Made by a program: the position numbers and the translations under genes. Under the pieces are notes generated by a model. The model was given only the letters and a program-made list of their open reading frames with translations. It did no database searches and had not been told where the DNA came from. From positions 1,043,001-1,107,000 of the forward strand of contig CM068589.1 in the NCBI GenBank assembly GCA_035048485.1: DNA of 64,000 nucleotides, given 5' to 3'. The DNA is from Pteria penguin (lineage: Eukaryota; Mollusca; Bivalvia; Pterioida; Pteriidae). Shown here in pieces: positions 54,501-59,555 of this stretch. Positions within the stretch are counted from its first letter, which is position 1; the number at the start of each line of letters is the position of its first letter.

Positions 54501-55100
54501 AGCAAATGATATGAATGAAAATGTTTTAATATTGATTAATTAATAAACAAAAGACTTACAAGTGAGCAAGTCATAGCAAAAAAAGTGATACCTACTTCAA
54601 CACAGCTACATAAATTTACTCTTCAATGTATAACGATTGAAATTCTATATTTAAGATGTCAGTATCTGCCTCCTGTCAGGTGAGATGTTATGTGAAATTC
54701 TGTAGTTGGTAAGGAGTCATTTAGATGTCAAGGTCACTGTGACATGCGACCTCAGTTTCCACTGTCTCATACCAAAGGCAGGACACCAGCGTGCCCATTG
54801 TGGGAGTCAAACCTTAAACCTCTCGGTCACAAGCTGAGCACTTCATCCTTTAAGCTATATTTGCTTTATTTCTCATTGTATTTCAACATTGTTTTCATTT
54901 TGTAGGTGAAACAGAATTGGCTTGGGCTGAACTACACAAAGGAGGGAGTAGCGGGTAACGACGTCAGTCGTACGAACGTCCCCGATATCAGGGTGGCCTT
55001 CAGATACGAGACGCTGGTCGATGAACTAAAATGTATATGTAGAGGTGCTATGTCGTATGATGGACTAATAGAGGGTGAAGAGGCTAATAAATCAAAGTGA
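18400..55100 (+). CDS. AMPD2: AMP deaminase, AMPD2-like, multi-exon gene (5-prime end incomplete)
   Basis: The product would hydrolyse AMP to IMP and ammonia in the cytosol (purine nucleotide cycle, adenylate balance). Coding segments: 18400-18559, 21090-21285, 22256-22291, 30062-30284, 35386-35515, 35760-35897, then 37001-37063 or 38790-38852, then 43183-43314, 45528-45691, 48386-48512, 49229-49392, 49713-49833, 52495-52668, 54259-54369, 54906-55100. With one alternative exon they join to about 710 codons ending in TGA. The translation follows animal AMPD2/AMPD3 end to end: [144 protein letters not shown]. The zinc ligands expected for the family (two His of HxH, His of HCGE, Asp of DDP) are all present. 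The variable N-terminus upstream of 18400 is not securely found. All junctions are GT-AG except the donor near 35515. Family assignment is very secure; choice of AMPD2 over a generic AMPD name rests on closer wording of several motifs. Confidence 0.96.
18517..18870 (+). repeat. About six copies of exon end plus 5-prime splice site, unit about 63 bp
   Basis: The unit contains CCAGAGAATCCAGATCAGTG, then GTCCAGATACCAGTGnGG and GTAAATATTCTTTATA or a close variant. Copy 1 is the true end of the exon at 18559; later copies at about 18572, 18640, 18701, 18768 and 18830 (partial) lie in the intron. Several keep a GTAAAT or GTAATT donor-like start. The final copy ends at CAGATGTAAATCTCC. Confidence 0.85.
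20866..21105 (+). repeat. Five tandem copies of a 3-prime splice site plus exon start, unit about 48 bp
   Basis: The unit is a T-rich tract, TTTGTATGACAAyAG and then GTGCCCCTGGCTGATC. AG-GTGCCCCT junctions place potential exon starts at 20898, 20946, 20995, 21043 and 21090. Only the last opens into a long coding exon. The earlier copies carry the polypyrimidine tract, the AG and the first 16 or so exon bases. Confidence 0.9.
21090..21285 (+). CDS. AMPD2: AMPD exon: [23 protein letters not shown] segment
   Basis: Follows the family where vertebrate AMPD2 reads [23 protein letters not shown]. It joins in phase to SG at 18559 and ends after the first base of a codon (GAA G, gtaagg). The C-terminal part, [17 protein letters not shown] then [10 protein letters not shown], is variable among AMPDs. 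Confidence 0.95.
21460..21735 (+). repeat. CTGT/CATCTG-rich degenerate repeat
   Basis: CCATCTGACTGTCT, GTCTGTCTGTCACATT and similar, 30-40 bp apart, about eight copies. Lies in the intron after exon 21090-21285. Confidence 0.7.
22014..22112 (+). mobile_element. Short degenerate end-fragment related to the 26617 element
   Basis: TTTAGCTCACCTGGGCTATA at 22014 and two copies of CTCAGATGAGCAGTGCAGGC, CCACGTGGGCT resemble the start and finish of the 2.55-kb element joined with the interior missing. Confidence 0.6.
22256..22291 (+). CDS. AMPD2: 36-nt in-frame micro-exon of AMPD, probable cassette
   Basis: An acceptor with a long T tract (CTTTTTTTTAG) and a GAG-gtaact donor bound 36 nt. The flanking exons meet in the same phase (one base before, two after), so inclusion adds 12 codons around [11 protein letters not shown] and skipping joins HSTEA directly to [10 protein letters not shown]. 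Both forms keep the frame. I know of no counterpart in vertebrate AMPDs at this place, where the families vary in length. Confidence 0.7.
22597..22745 (+). mobile_element. tRNA-derived SINE copy (+), internally deleted
   Basis: Head GTGGATATATAGCTCAGTAA, box B-like GGTTCGATTATAT, then GTGTCTTTCAGATGATACAG. The central GTAAAAGATCCCTCA part is missing, and it ends in TGACATAAAACAATCAATGA. Same family as 53605. Confidence 0.8.
24905..25860 (+). repeat. 44-bp minisatellite, about 22 copies
   Basis: The unit is AGATTTTGTATACATTTTGG, TAGGACACACTTTCTGTTGA, CTCC. Minus-strand frames ([20 protein letters not shown]) arise from it and have no coding support. Confidence 0.94.
26617..29170 (+). mobile_element. 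Bivalve-type non-autonomous repeat element, about 2.55 kb, modular
   Basis: Starts TTTAGCTCACCTGAGCCAAA, GGCTCAAGTGAGCT (a hairpin), then a GTCCGTCG-rich stretch, and finishes ACTCAGGTGAGCGATATAGG, CCCACTTGGGCCTCTTGTTT. The interior is made of about five related modules, marked by CAGGTGGCGCCACCACAG or AACAGATAATGCCACnATGT at 26830, 27319, 27812, 28160 and 28656, mostly about 490 bp apart. No intact reading frame for a transposase or RT was seen. On the minus strand the hairpin is followed by CTAA, which would suit a Helitron-like 3-prime end, but I cannot establish the class. Confidence 0.8.
29585..29790. mobile_element. MITE-like palindromic element, family 1, copy 2
   Basis: Same layout as the copy at 5935: TCTTTTCGTTATACAGAGTT at the left, GACTCTGTTTAGCGAAAAGA at the right, with the shared core ACTGATCTAAAACTCAGGGA and AATGAT. 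Roughly 85-90 percent similar to copy 1 by eye. Confidence 0.85.
30062..30284 (+). CDS. AMPD2: AMPD exon: [15 protein letters not shown] to ALISDGPL
   Basis: Acceptor TATATTCCAG. Reads [20 protein letters not shown], then [35 protein letters not shown]. This corresponds to the PYPDLxxFxxDMxxxxALIxDGP block of animal AMPDs. The exon ends after two bases of a codon (CT) with a strong gtaagt donor, which is the first copy of a 32-bp array. Confidence 0.96.
30277..32485 (+). repeat. 32-bp minisatellite (about 68 copies) that starts at and repeats the 5-prime splice site of exon 30062-30284
   Basis: The unit is CACTGTAAGTATTCAGTAAC followed by ACTGTGAGTGGG. The first CACTGTAAGTATTC is the real exon-intron boundary (CCACT then gtaagt at 30285). 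Almost every unit keeps CACT-GTAAGTATTC, a near-consensus donor, and also TGTGAGT. Copies differ by few substitutions (CTG, CAG, CCG or CCA before TGAGTGGG). The array decays at 32470 into GTAATGCAATCAGTTGGC. Minus-strand open frames here are only a result of few stops in the repeat. Confidence 0.95.
32985..34860 (+). repeat. 23-bp minisatellite, about 80 copies, with block duplications of about 430 bp
   Basis: The unit is ATGTTCTAGTAGGATATCAG then CTT, with variants GTAGAATATC, GAAGATATC (22 bp) and GAAGATATTGG. The variant TCTGGAAGATATTGGCTTAT occurs at 33080 and 33511 in the same neighbourhood order, indicating a duplicated block. Sequence is unrelated to the other 23-bp array. Lies in the intron before exon 35386. 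Confidence 0.95.
35165..35400 (+). repeat. Four tandem copies of 3-prime splice site plus exon start, unit 61 bp
   Basis: The unit contains GTTGCCATAATATTGTATTT, CTTAATACTTGCCAG and GAAATCGTTCAGCTATCGTC. Candidate AG-GAAATC junctions fall at 35203, 35264, 35325 and 35385. The last begins the true exon; the earlier three repeat its first 25 or so bases and the intron before it. Confidence 0.9.
35386..35515 (+). CDS. AMPD2: AMPD exon: [16 protein letters not shown] to HRDFYNIRK
   Basis: Reads [18 protein letters not shown], then [14 protein letters not shown] and [10 protein letters not shown], nearly identical in pattern to vertebrate AMPD2 ([28 protein letters not shown]). The protein requires AAG for the final Lys followed by VDTH, which uses the G at 35515. 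In this sequence that G is also the only G of the expected gt donor (AGAAAGTTAAG), so one base seems to be missing at the boundary. Confidence 0.93.
35640..35775 (+). repeat. Three copies of 3-prime splice site plus exon start, unit 53 bp
   Basis: The unit is GCTATGTATACAGTTGATCT, then GTCCTATATTTACAG and GTGGATACCCATGTACATG. Junctions lie at about 35654 (AG lost, reads CACTTGGATACCC), 35707 and 35760. The last is the real acceptor. Confidence 0.88.
35760..35897 (+). CDS. AMPD2: AMPD exon: [20 protein letters not shown], zinc-binding HxH
   Basis: 46 codons in phase 0. THVH supplies the first two zinc-binding histidines of the adenosine/AMP deaminase superfamily. The exon continues [19 protein letters not shown] and ends at EMSLQE before gtatga. 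It is followed by a choice of two 63-nt exons. Confidence 0.97.
36110..36728 (+). repeat. 51-bp minisatellite, about 12 copies, each with a short palindrome
   Basis: The unit contains CCTCAGTGACTGAGG, GGCACAGAAATGAACACCCT, CCTCCCACAGTGTATA. Two copies are 48 bp. CCTCAGTGACTGAGG is an inverted repeat (CCTCAGT/ACTGAGG). Because the unit is a multiple of three without stops, both strands stay open; codon use gives no reason to call a protein. It lies in the intron before the first alternative exon. Confidence 0.92.
36726..38147. other. Intronic sequence around alternative exon A
   Basis: 36726-37000 and 37064-38147 are AT-rich without repeats. Nothing resembling exon A or B occurs elsewhere between 35898 and 39119, so the alternative set appears to have two members. 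Confidence 0.6.
37001..37063 (+). CDS. AMPD2: AMPD alternative exon A (63 nt, divergent version)
   Basis: Acceptor ATTCTAG, donor GCC-gtaagt, phase 0 both ends. Encodes [16 protein letters not shown] then LDVHA. It aligns without gaps to the exon at 38790 (12 of 21 residues identical by eye) and to the AMPD segment that ends LDVHA just before the substrate-site exon. The substitutions lie in the N-terminal half, while LDVHA is kept. Confidence 0.85.
38148..38416 (+). repeat. 17-bp and 19-bp alternating short tandem repeat between the alternative exons
   Basis: Units AATACACACCCGTACCG (17 bp) and AATACACATACGTGTACCG (19 bp). First a run of the 17-bp unit, then strict alternation 17/19. TACGTGTA is close to self-complementary, and CGTAC recurs. 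All six frames stay partly open; no protein is proposed. Confidence 0.93.
38790..38852 (+). CDS. AMPD2: AMPD alternative exon B (63 nt, canonical version)
   Basis: Acceptor TTTGCTCAG, donor GCG-gtaagc, phase 0. Encodes [16 protein letters not shown] then LDVHA, closer than exon A to vertebrate AMPD2 and AMPD3 (VFxxxxxxxYDLxVDxLDVHA). It is the same length and phase as exon A, 1726 bp downstream. Inclusion of both would duplicate the segment in frame, so the pair is most simply read as mutually exclusive exons. Confidence 0.93.
39120..40850 (+). repeat. 42-bp minisatellite (about 41 copies) with a donor-like motif in each unit
   Basis: The unit is GTAGAGAGACCTGAGGTAAG then GTTTACTGGTATATCTACCTGT. 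GAG-GTAAGG in each copy matches a 5-prime splice site. Unit length is a multiple of three, so it stays open for 469 codons on + and 431 on -. A marked subset (GAGAAATGTGAGG at 39216 and 39803, TATAGAGAGACCTGGGG at 39463 and 40052) recurs about 587 bp apart, showing a block duplication of 14 units; one copy at 39500 is one base short. It lies in the intron between exon B and the exon at 43183. Confidence 0.95.
41330..42035 (+). repeat. 30-bp minisatellite, about 23 copies
   Basis: The unit is GCCTTGATGACCTTGTAGGG then TAATGTTGAA. Variants are TAATGACC, CTCGATGACC and GTAAGG. GTAAGGTAATG variants resemble donors but are a minority. A block (TCAATGACC, TCGATGACC, TGATG/GTGATG) recurs, suggesting block duplication of about 240 bp. 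Confidence 0.92.
42036..42912 (+). repeat. Degenerate tandem repeat, about 60-bp unit
   Basis: Recurring parts are CTCTGGAACTCT, GTnAGGTTTTTGCCAGAGAC, TAGAGGATTTGGTGCCCAAA and TAGACTAAGGCCT. About a dozen copies are strongly diverged. An exact longer duplication (ACTAGGTGATGGTGTGCTCA and what follows) occurs at 42437 and 42530. Confidence 0.8.
43183..43314 (+). CDS. AMPD2: AMPD exon: [17 protein letters not shown], substrate-site segment
   Basis: 44 codons, phase 0: [20 protein letters not shown], then [23 protein letters not shown]. The [13 protein letters not shown] motif is invariant in AMPDs and contributes to AMP binding. Acceptor ACTTACAG, donor AAG-gtgagt. Confidence 0.97.
43306..43351 (+). 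repeat. Exact 23-bp tandem duplication of a 5-prime splice site
   Basis: GTCATCAAGGTGAGTGAAAATAT-type sequence (23 bp) occurs twice without change, at 43306 and 43329. The first copy is the real exon end plus donor. Use of the second donor (43338) would add 23 nt and shift the frame. Confidence 0.95.
43600..43895 (+). repeat. 57-bp minisatellite, five copies
   Basis: The unit contains CCTCCTAACATCTAATATTA, CACCTGGTGAGTTCCACCCC, ATCCATAATGGTTCTGG. CTG-GTGAGTT is donor-like and kept in three copies. Confidence 0.9.
44195..44910 (+). repeat. 59-bp minisatellite, about 11 copies
   Basis: The unit contains CACCTTATAGCAGGTGCTCC, AAAATACTGTGGTTCCTTAT, ATCACTAAATACTGGCCAC. TATAGCAG-GTGCTCC is acceptor-like. 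One unrelated 55-bp insertion at 44752-44805 (AATCAGATCTTTTCATATCG and onward) interrupts the array. Confidence 0.9.
45100..45540 (+). repeat. Seven tandem copies of 3-prime splice site plus exon start, unit about 64 bp
   Basis: The unit contains GGTCATACTATTACATGAAG, TAATGATGCCTGACTGATTACAG and GAAGTGTTATAGGACCTGAA in two parts. CTGATTACAG-GAAGT junctions lie near 45141, 45206, 45271, 45335, 45399, 45463 and 45527. The last is the real acceptor of exon 45528 (GAAGTGTTAGAGGACCTGGA). Intronic copies read TATAGGACCTGAATGG in place of exon TAGAGGACCTGGAGG. Confidence 0.93.
45528..45691 (+). CDS. AMPD2: AMPD exon: [20 protein letters not shown] to MVQIPRL
   Basis: Reads [54 protein letters not shown], then TA of the next codon. 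It matches the vertebrate [25 protein letters not shown] and VRWLVQVPRL blocks. This exon is flanked on both sides by arrays made of its own boundaries. Confidence 0.97.
45672..47862 (+). repeat. 41-bp minisatellite (about 53 copies) repeating exon end plus 5-prime splice site
   Basis: The unit is CAGATTCCCTGACTATAGTA then AGTGTTATTATAGAGGAACAA. The first copy is the coding end CAGATTCCCAGACTATA with gtaagt at 45692. Copies with CCCAGACTATAGTAAGTG (for example 46497 and 46620) keep the exon wording exactly; most have drifted to CCCTGACTATAG or CCCTGACTATGG. Nearly every unit keeps a GTAAGTG donor. The array ends at CAGACTCCGAGATGACAG. Confidence 0.95.
48386..48512 (+). CDS. AMPD2: AMPD exon: [20 protein letters not shown] to HAFLIY
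   Basis: The TA from the previous exon plus T gives Tyr, then [42 protein letters not shown], matching the vertebrate IFLPLFEAT and HPELHLFL blocks. Acceptor CTTTCAG, donor TAT-gtaagt, phase 0 exit. Confidence 0.96.
48860..49240 (+). repeat. Diverged copies of a 3-prime splice site plus exon start, with a nested 30-bp array
   Basis: The true junction TTTCTAG-ATGTCAGGCTTCGACTCTGT at 49229 has look-alikes at 48870 (TTATAG-ATGTCTGGTTTTGACT), 48954 (TTTCTAG-AAATCTGGATATGACT) and 49151 (CTTCTAG-ATGTCTGGATTAGACT). Between 48975 and 49100 a 30-bp unit, TTGATATCTGGATTTGACTT then GGTGGGTTTC, is repeated four times; it carries the same exon-like core without the AG. Confidence 0.8.
49229..49392 (+). 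CDS. AMPD2: AMPD exon: [12 protein letters not shown] to NVAVLNQFR
   Basis: Reads [54 protein letters not shown] and two bases (AG) of the next codon. [10 protein letters not shown] and NPPYxYYLYxxxAN are AMPD hallmarks. Donor AG-gtaaga. Confidence 0.97.
49713..49833 (+). CDS. AMPD2: AMPD exon: RPHCGEAG, zinc ligand and catalytic Glu
   Basis: [41 protein letters not shown]. In the superfamily the His of this motif binds zinc and the Glu acts in catalysis. Acceptor TTATTCCAG; exit phase 0 with gttagt. The last 35 or so exon bases are the seed of the next array. Confidence 0.97.
49797..51068 (+). repeat. 47-bp minisatellite (about 27 copies) repeating exon end plus 5-prime splice site
   Basis: The unit is GATATCTCACATGACCTAGT, then GCTCAGAAAG, GTTAGTGGCATACAGAG. 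The seed is the coding sequence for [11 protein letters not shown] (GAGAATATCTCACATGGCCT and AGTGCTGAGAAAG) plus gttagtggc. Units alternate between AGAGGATATC and AGATAATATC; the latter is closer to the exon. The second unit (49848) is the most diverged (AGTCAAGTGCTTAAAATG). Confidence 0.95.
51070..51300 (+). repeat. 26-bp tandem repeat, about nine copies
   Basis: The unit is AATGGTCTAGTGCTATAATG then GTAGAG, with variants TGTACTGG and ATACTGG. It directly follows the 47-bp array. Confidence 0.88.
51405..51850 (+). repeat. 35-bp triplicate, then an 86-bp repeat with acceptor-like ends
   Basis: At 51405-51515 ACATGTAGGTAAAAGTCAAG with CAGCACACCTGGTAT occurs three times. At 51545-51850 an approximately 86-bp unit (CAGATGCTGATAGGTGGTTT, CCAGTCATACATGACTGC, ATTCTTTAGCAG) repeats three to four times. 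Each ends in TTTGGTAG or TTTAGCAG followed by GTTCCTGT, at 51588, 51674, 51760 and 51843. These resemble the real acceptor at 52495 (TTTTACAG-GTTCCTGTTC), though the homology is short. Confidence 0.75.
51860..52494. other. Intronic sequence before exon 52495
   Basis: No repeats seen apart from those ending near 51850. AT-rich, and free of donor-like arrays. Confidence 0.5.
52495..52668 (+). CDS. AMPD2: AMPD exon: [20 protein letters not shown] to [12 protein letters not shown]
   Basis: 58 codons, phase 0: [58 protein letters not shown]. The Asp pair of SSDDP supplies a zinc ligand and catalytic Asp in the family. Acceptor TTTTACAG, donor AAG-gtaagg. Confidence 0.98.
52677..53405 (+). repeat. 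66-bp minisatellite, about 11 copies, starting 8 bp after a 5-prime splice site
   Basis: The unit contains CAGAGCTAAAGCCCTGGGTG, TCTCCCAGGACAACTTTCCT, CTGTCAGGGGACATGAGAGT, AACATA. Two unit types (ACATACAG with CTCGGTG, ACATGCAG with CTGGGTG) alternate for the first eight copies, a 132-bp higher-order unit. A 66-bp length without stops keeps the frame open on + (241 codons) and - (202 codons). Copies are almost identical, so the array is young. Confidence 0.95.
53605..53873 (+). mobile_element. tRNA-derived SINE copy (+), most complete
   Basis: Head GATGTGACCTAGTGGATAAG, GTGCTCAGCTCGTG, box B GGTTCGACTCC, body GTCTTTCGGATGAGACAGTA, GTAAAAGATCCCTCACTGCT, TCGGGTGGG, and tail CGTAAAACAATAATCAATCA. 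It lies in the intron after exon 52495-52668. The paired TCAATC tail is typical of a SINE 3-prime end. Confidence 0.88.
54010..54258 (+). repeat. 40-bp repeat, about six copies, ending in the branch/acceptor region of the next exon
   Basis: The unit is TGATTTTGTCATCTGTTTAC then AATGTGGATTGAATATTTGC. The last copy runs GATTACACTGTGGATTGAAT, TTGTGCTCTTTTTGTAG into exon 54259, so the array supplies the branch-point side of this acceptor but no exon bases. Confidence 0.88.
54259..54369 (+). CDS. AMPD2: AMPD exon: [20 protein letters not shown]
   Basis: 37 codons, phase 0: [37 protein letters not shown], matching vertebrate AMPDs almost residue for residue. Donor GAG-gtaagt. Confidence 0.98.
54730..54868 (-). 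mobile_element. tRNA-derived SINE fragment (-)
   Basis: The reverse complement reads AAATATAGCTTAAAGGATGA, AGTGCTCAGCTTGTGACCGA, GAGGTTTAAGGTTTGACTCC, GGTGTCCTGCCTTTGGTATG, AGACAGTGGAAACTGAGGT: the head and first body half of the same SINE, 5-prime part only. Confidence 0.8.
54906..55100 (+). CDS. AMPD2: AMPD last coding exon and stop
   Basis: Reads [53 protein letters not shown] and [11 protein letters not shown], then TGA at 55098. WLGxNYxKEGxxGNDxxxTNVPxIRxxFRYETL is the conserved AMPD C-terminus; the tail after it is normally variable. Acceptor CATTTTGTAG. Confidence 0.98.
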   Translation: MKQNWLGLNYTKEGVAGNDVSRTNVPDIRVAFRYETLVDELKCICRGAMSYDGLIEGEEANKSK

Positions 55101-56690
55101 AAGTGAAAGAAGAGAATTAAGTGAAATTGAAAGTAGAGGTTTATAGAAAGATTTGATATTATTCAGTGAAACGAGAAGCTACTTGTGTCATTTATAATGA
55201 TGAATTATGTATTCATATTTCTCCAAGGGGTATTTATTGATGAAATTTGAAAATTGTAAAATAAAAAATTTAGAGTGCAGATCTTAGAGATACTGTGTTT
55301 CATCAGTATTTATATAAAGCTTAATATCTTTTTATAAGATCTGAATTTTAATAACACAAGGAAAGTAATAGAAAGCAAGACTCAGTGCAGAAAATTTTCA
55401 TGGTATGAATTGATTCAGGGTGCTTTTTCTGAACAGCATTATGAATGCTCTCAGTAGGACATTTCATAACTCGAGGGAACTCTATCAATTTTTCGGGTAA
55501 ATGTGTCCAATTTTATTTTTTTGATTGTTCGATTGACTGTGTTAATAAAGTATCCAGTACTTATTTTATTACCAAAACTTGGATACATATTAAGTTCTTG
55601 ATCCTCGTGACCTCAAAATATAAACCAGATGGGTATGTTGTTATGGATGTGAACTTTATACAGAGCATAATAATATTCTATTGCTAGTCTGGTACTGTGT
55701 TGAGAGATTGTGTGATTCAGAAGGCTTTGTGTTAAGCTTTATGTCAGTATTTCTTGCACTATAATCTCTAGCTGATTATTGTTGATTTTCTAACAACTTT
55801 TTCCCACTCATCCTAATTCTTGCTTAGTTCATGCTTTAATCATATTTCTAAGAAATATTTGATGATTTTATTCCAGAGAGTTTCAGTATTTTTTACAGTA
55901 ATGCTCTCTAGCCCCCTCTATATGTCTTAGTATGCCGTGACACTAATTGTTTCTTTAATGTAGTGGAACTTTTATGTAATGAAGTTGAATTAAATCGAGA
56001 TATCAATGATTATTGTCTTTAAGCCTCATATTACTATAATTTTCTTGACTCAATTAGTTTTATTGAATTTTTTTATTGAAAAAAACAATCATAAACCTGA
56101 TAAGTTCTTAAGCAAACTTAACTTGTACTTAACTTGTACTTTATGTTATGCATCAGTTTACTCTACATGGGAACTGTAGTAGGTAATCATAGCTGTTGCT
56201 ATGGAAACTGTAGTGGGTCATTCGAGCTGTTAGAACTAAAATTGTTGAAGGTCACTTCACCTTTTTACTGAGGCAAAATTTTAATTACTGTCTGAGAAAA
56301 TGAGGTTGTTGATAAGATTTTTCCCTCCCCCAACCCCCACCCCTCCCCTAGAACTCTTTTGTAACTTTTGCAAGGTGAACATGTGATATTGAAACAGTCT
56401 GAACAAGATCAGACTTTCTGTGGTCCTGTTTATCAATTTGTCACCGGTCTGGAGAGACCTGCACTGGAGGTCCATTTCGGTCATGGACCTCATACCTAAT
56501 CTCATCTTTACTTATTACATGTAAATTCTCTCTACACTATCAATGATCAGATTATGTACTTTATTTAGGTAGACAATAATGGCTGTATATATTACACATA
56601 AAACTCGACTCTGTACAGTGGTTAACTTACCTTTGATATGCTATAATTCTTAGGGCAATTTTTCGATTGGTAGACCACAAAGGTCACCCA
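55101..56690 (+). other. 3-prime UTR and flank of AMPD, end not fixed
   Basis: AT-rich with no coding signal. The first AATAAA lies at 55259 within AAAATAAAAAA, and another at about 55544 (GTTAATAAAGTATCC); either could direct polyadenylation. A short GC-rich C tract is at 56321-56350. Confidence 0.5.
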
Positions 56691-56906
56691 GGTCCAGCGC
56701 CATAAACTGAGATTATACTGAAGTCAAATATTTCATTTTAATTTATTCCATTGTCAATTCAAATAAATTCTCATGTAGAGTGTTTTAATTCTATTTATTA
56801 ATAGAATAAAACTCAATAAAATCCAAATCCCAGTCATTAATTCATTGATGAACAGAGGAATATAAAATTTTGACTTAAGTATATTACCAGTTTATGGTGC
56901 TGGACC
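56691..56906. mobile_element. MITE-like element, family 3, copy 1
   Basis: Terminal inverted repeats GGTCCAGCGCCATAAACTGA (left) and CCAGTTTATGGTGCTGGACC (right), with ACTTAAGT-type subterminal sequence and an internal CTATTTATTAATAGAATAAA palindrome. About 216 bp. Confidence 0.85.
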
Positions 56907-57633
56907 CAGAGCTTGACCCTAGTGGTGGTATCTTTAGACCTGTACTGTGACAAATTTTTAGAACAGGAGTATGTAACTTCCGGTTTAAATAAAACTGATG
57001 TTGTACCGAAAACTAATATTGCTCATGTAAATCAGAGCTATGTTAATGCATTTGGACCAGCAGTTCATTTCTCTAAGTTCTTAGGAAATTTTTAAGATTC
57101 TATGCAGGTAAAAGTTACAAAAAATCCTTTAACATTGTGTAAGAACTTAAGTGAAATTGTTTGCAGTATTATTGCATGTTCCCCTTGTATAGAGACTGGG
57201 GGAGGAGGAGGGGGCTACAGAAAGAAATCATCAGGCCATGAAATTTGAAGTCTCCCTCTACCATGGACTCATTTCTTTATGTTAAGCCTCTATATAGCTG
57301 TAGTGTTTCCATGTATGTTGAGTCATGTTTCAAACCATTAATGTGCTTACCCATGCTAAAAATTCATGTTTCAGAGATATGTACGATTAATACCTCATAG
57401 CCGTTATTGTGGTCAGTATAAATTCTTTCAATTTTATATTTTTCTCCATTTTAGAGAATTTATGTTTGACCATACAAAGTGCATTATTTTAAGTTCTGTT
57501 TTGTGTTTTATGGTATAGTTTTTGTGATATATACTGTTTGCAGTATTTTACATAAGCATTGATTAGTATTCTATTTTTAAACTTTTTTCCGCTGTATGTC
57601 AGATCATCTAGAGGTCTGTTTAACGAACATGTT

Positions 57634-57676
57634 AAGTCCAGGTGAGCAACAATGGTCCACTCGGGCCTCTTGTTCT
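57634..57676 (+). mobile_element. End-fragment of the 26617-type element
   Basis: CCAGGTGAGCAACAATGGTC, CACTCGGGCCTCTTGTTCTT matches the finish of the element at 29131-29170. Confidence 0.65.
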
Positions 57677-58321
57677 TACTAATCATTGGTTGCCTTGTTT
57701 ATTGGTAAGCTATTGATCATACTTGGTAGGTGTTCTCAGTACGTACCATGAATGTGACTGTCTTTCACTTTGATCTGTTGTAACTGTCGTCATGGTAACA
57801 TTTATTTATTTTTCAAAGACTTAACAGACTCTAGAGTGATTGAGTTTTACATGATTTTCAGATGTCTGTTTGTAAATTATGTGGACAGTTCTAGTATATA
57901 TGGTCCTTACCAGGTGTTCTTTAAGGTGCTTCTCTCATTTCCATGGCATTATATGAATGGTCAACCATGTGACCGCAGTCACTTGATTTAAATGTACTGG
58001 TACAAATGTTAAATTATATGACTGAGCAGATTTTTACAAATGGTCAGTAAAATATCTTGTCCTGCTTCAATAAATGTATAATTTAAAGCACTGTTATACC
58101 TATCAGTTGAGCATTTGGGACCTACTTGTCCCTCTTGTTTCTGCCCAGTGTTACTTGTTCATTATGATTTAGGTGTTTTATTCACAATGTTTATGTATAT
58201 ATATATATAACTTTTTTTGTTCATGTGTCAAGACAGGTGCATTGTTCCAAACAGGAGACACCAGCTCCTGGCAGCACCTGATTTTGTCCCTTACTTTAAG
58301 TGGGATGGTCCAGATAGCTAG

Positions 58322-58985
58322 ATTGTTATATGTGGCATAGTGACATCACACTAGTAACTATGGTGTGTTATATGTGGCATAGTGACATCACACTAGTAAC
58401 TGTGGTGTGTTATATGTGGCATAGTGACATCACACTAGTAACTGTGGTGTATTATATGTGGCATAGTGACATCACACTAGTCACTGTGTTATGTTATATG
58501 TGGCATAGTGACATCACACTAGTAACTGTGGTGTGTTATATGTGGCATAGTGACATCACACTAGTAACTGTGGTGTATTATATGTGGCATAGTGACATCA
58601 CACTATTAACTGTGGTGTGTTATATGTGGCATAGTGACATCACACTAGTAACTGTGGTGTGTTATATGTGGCATAGTGACATCACACTAGAAACTGTGGT
58701 GTGTTATGTTATAGGTGGCATAGTGACATCACACCAGTAGCTGTGGTGTGTTGTGTTATATGTGGCATAGTGACATCACACTAGTAACTGTGGTGTGTTA
58801 TATGTGGCATAGTGACATCACACTAGTAAAAGTGTTATGTTATATGTGGCATAGTGACATCACACTAGTTACTGTGGTGTGTTATGTTATAGGTGGCATA
58901 GTGACATCACACTAGTAACTATGGTGTGTTATATGTGGCATAGTGACATCACACTAGTCACTGTGGTGTGTTATGTCTGTGTCTT
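58322..58985 (+). repeat. 42-bp minisatellite, about 15 copies
   Basis: The unit is GTTATATGTGGCATAGTGAC, ATCACACTAGTAACTGTGGT, GT. Three copies have an extra TTATG or GTTGT. A 136-codon open frame (MWHSDITLVTVVCY repeated) is due to the unit length. Confidence 0.94.
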
Positions 58986-59344
58986 GGCCTTAAATCTCAT
59001 ATTTTTCATGTTTTCATCAAGATTTCATTGTTTAGGTACTCATTTTTATGAAGTGAAAGCATTGCTTTTGTCTGTGGGATGGCGTAGGGGTAGAATAGTT
59101 TTTCATTTGAAAGACATTAGAATATTAATTGAAAGGTTTGGACATCTCTATTTAAAAGTTTTCTAGATGACATGTATTAGAGGTGTTAATTGTTTTCAGT
59201 AAAGGGATATGTAAGTCAGAAGTATTAGGGTTTGGATTTAAGATTTAGGGTTTGTCAATGGGATATACATGTACAGCAGTTTTGATTTTGTGTGTGTGTG
59301 TGTGGAGTTTAGTAGCCACATATTTATTAAAGTCTTTTGCTGGA

Positions 59345-59555
59345 CACCAATCACCACCCCCTGTCCCTTTAACTTACAATACCATTTTACCCTTTCTTCC
59401 CTTTAAACACCCCCATTATCTCTTAAAACTCTGTCTATCACCCCCTGTCCCTTTAACTTACAACACCATTTTACTCCTTCTTCCCTGTAAACACCCCCCT
59501 TTATTCCCTGTAAACACCCCCCTTTATTCCCTGTAAACACCCCCCTTTATGTTTT
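59345..59555 (+). repeat. C-rich short duplication
   Basis: CACCCCCTGTCCCTTTAACT with TACAAnACCATTTTAC occurs at 59353 and 59439; CCTGTAAACACCCCCCTTTA, TTC repeats three times at 59484-59550. Confidence 0.85.

Noticed and set aside
58330..58740. 136-codon frame MWHSDITLVTVVCY repeats
   Set aside because: 42-bp array; no splice sites, no similarity, broken wherever a unit has an extra 5 bp.
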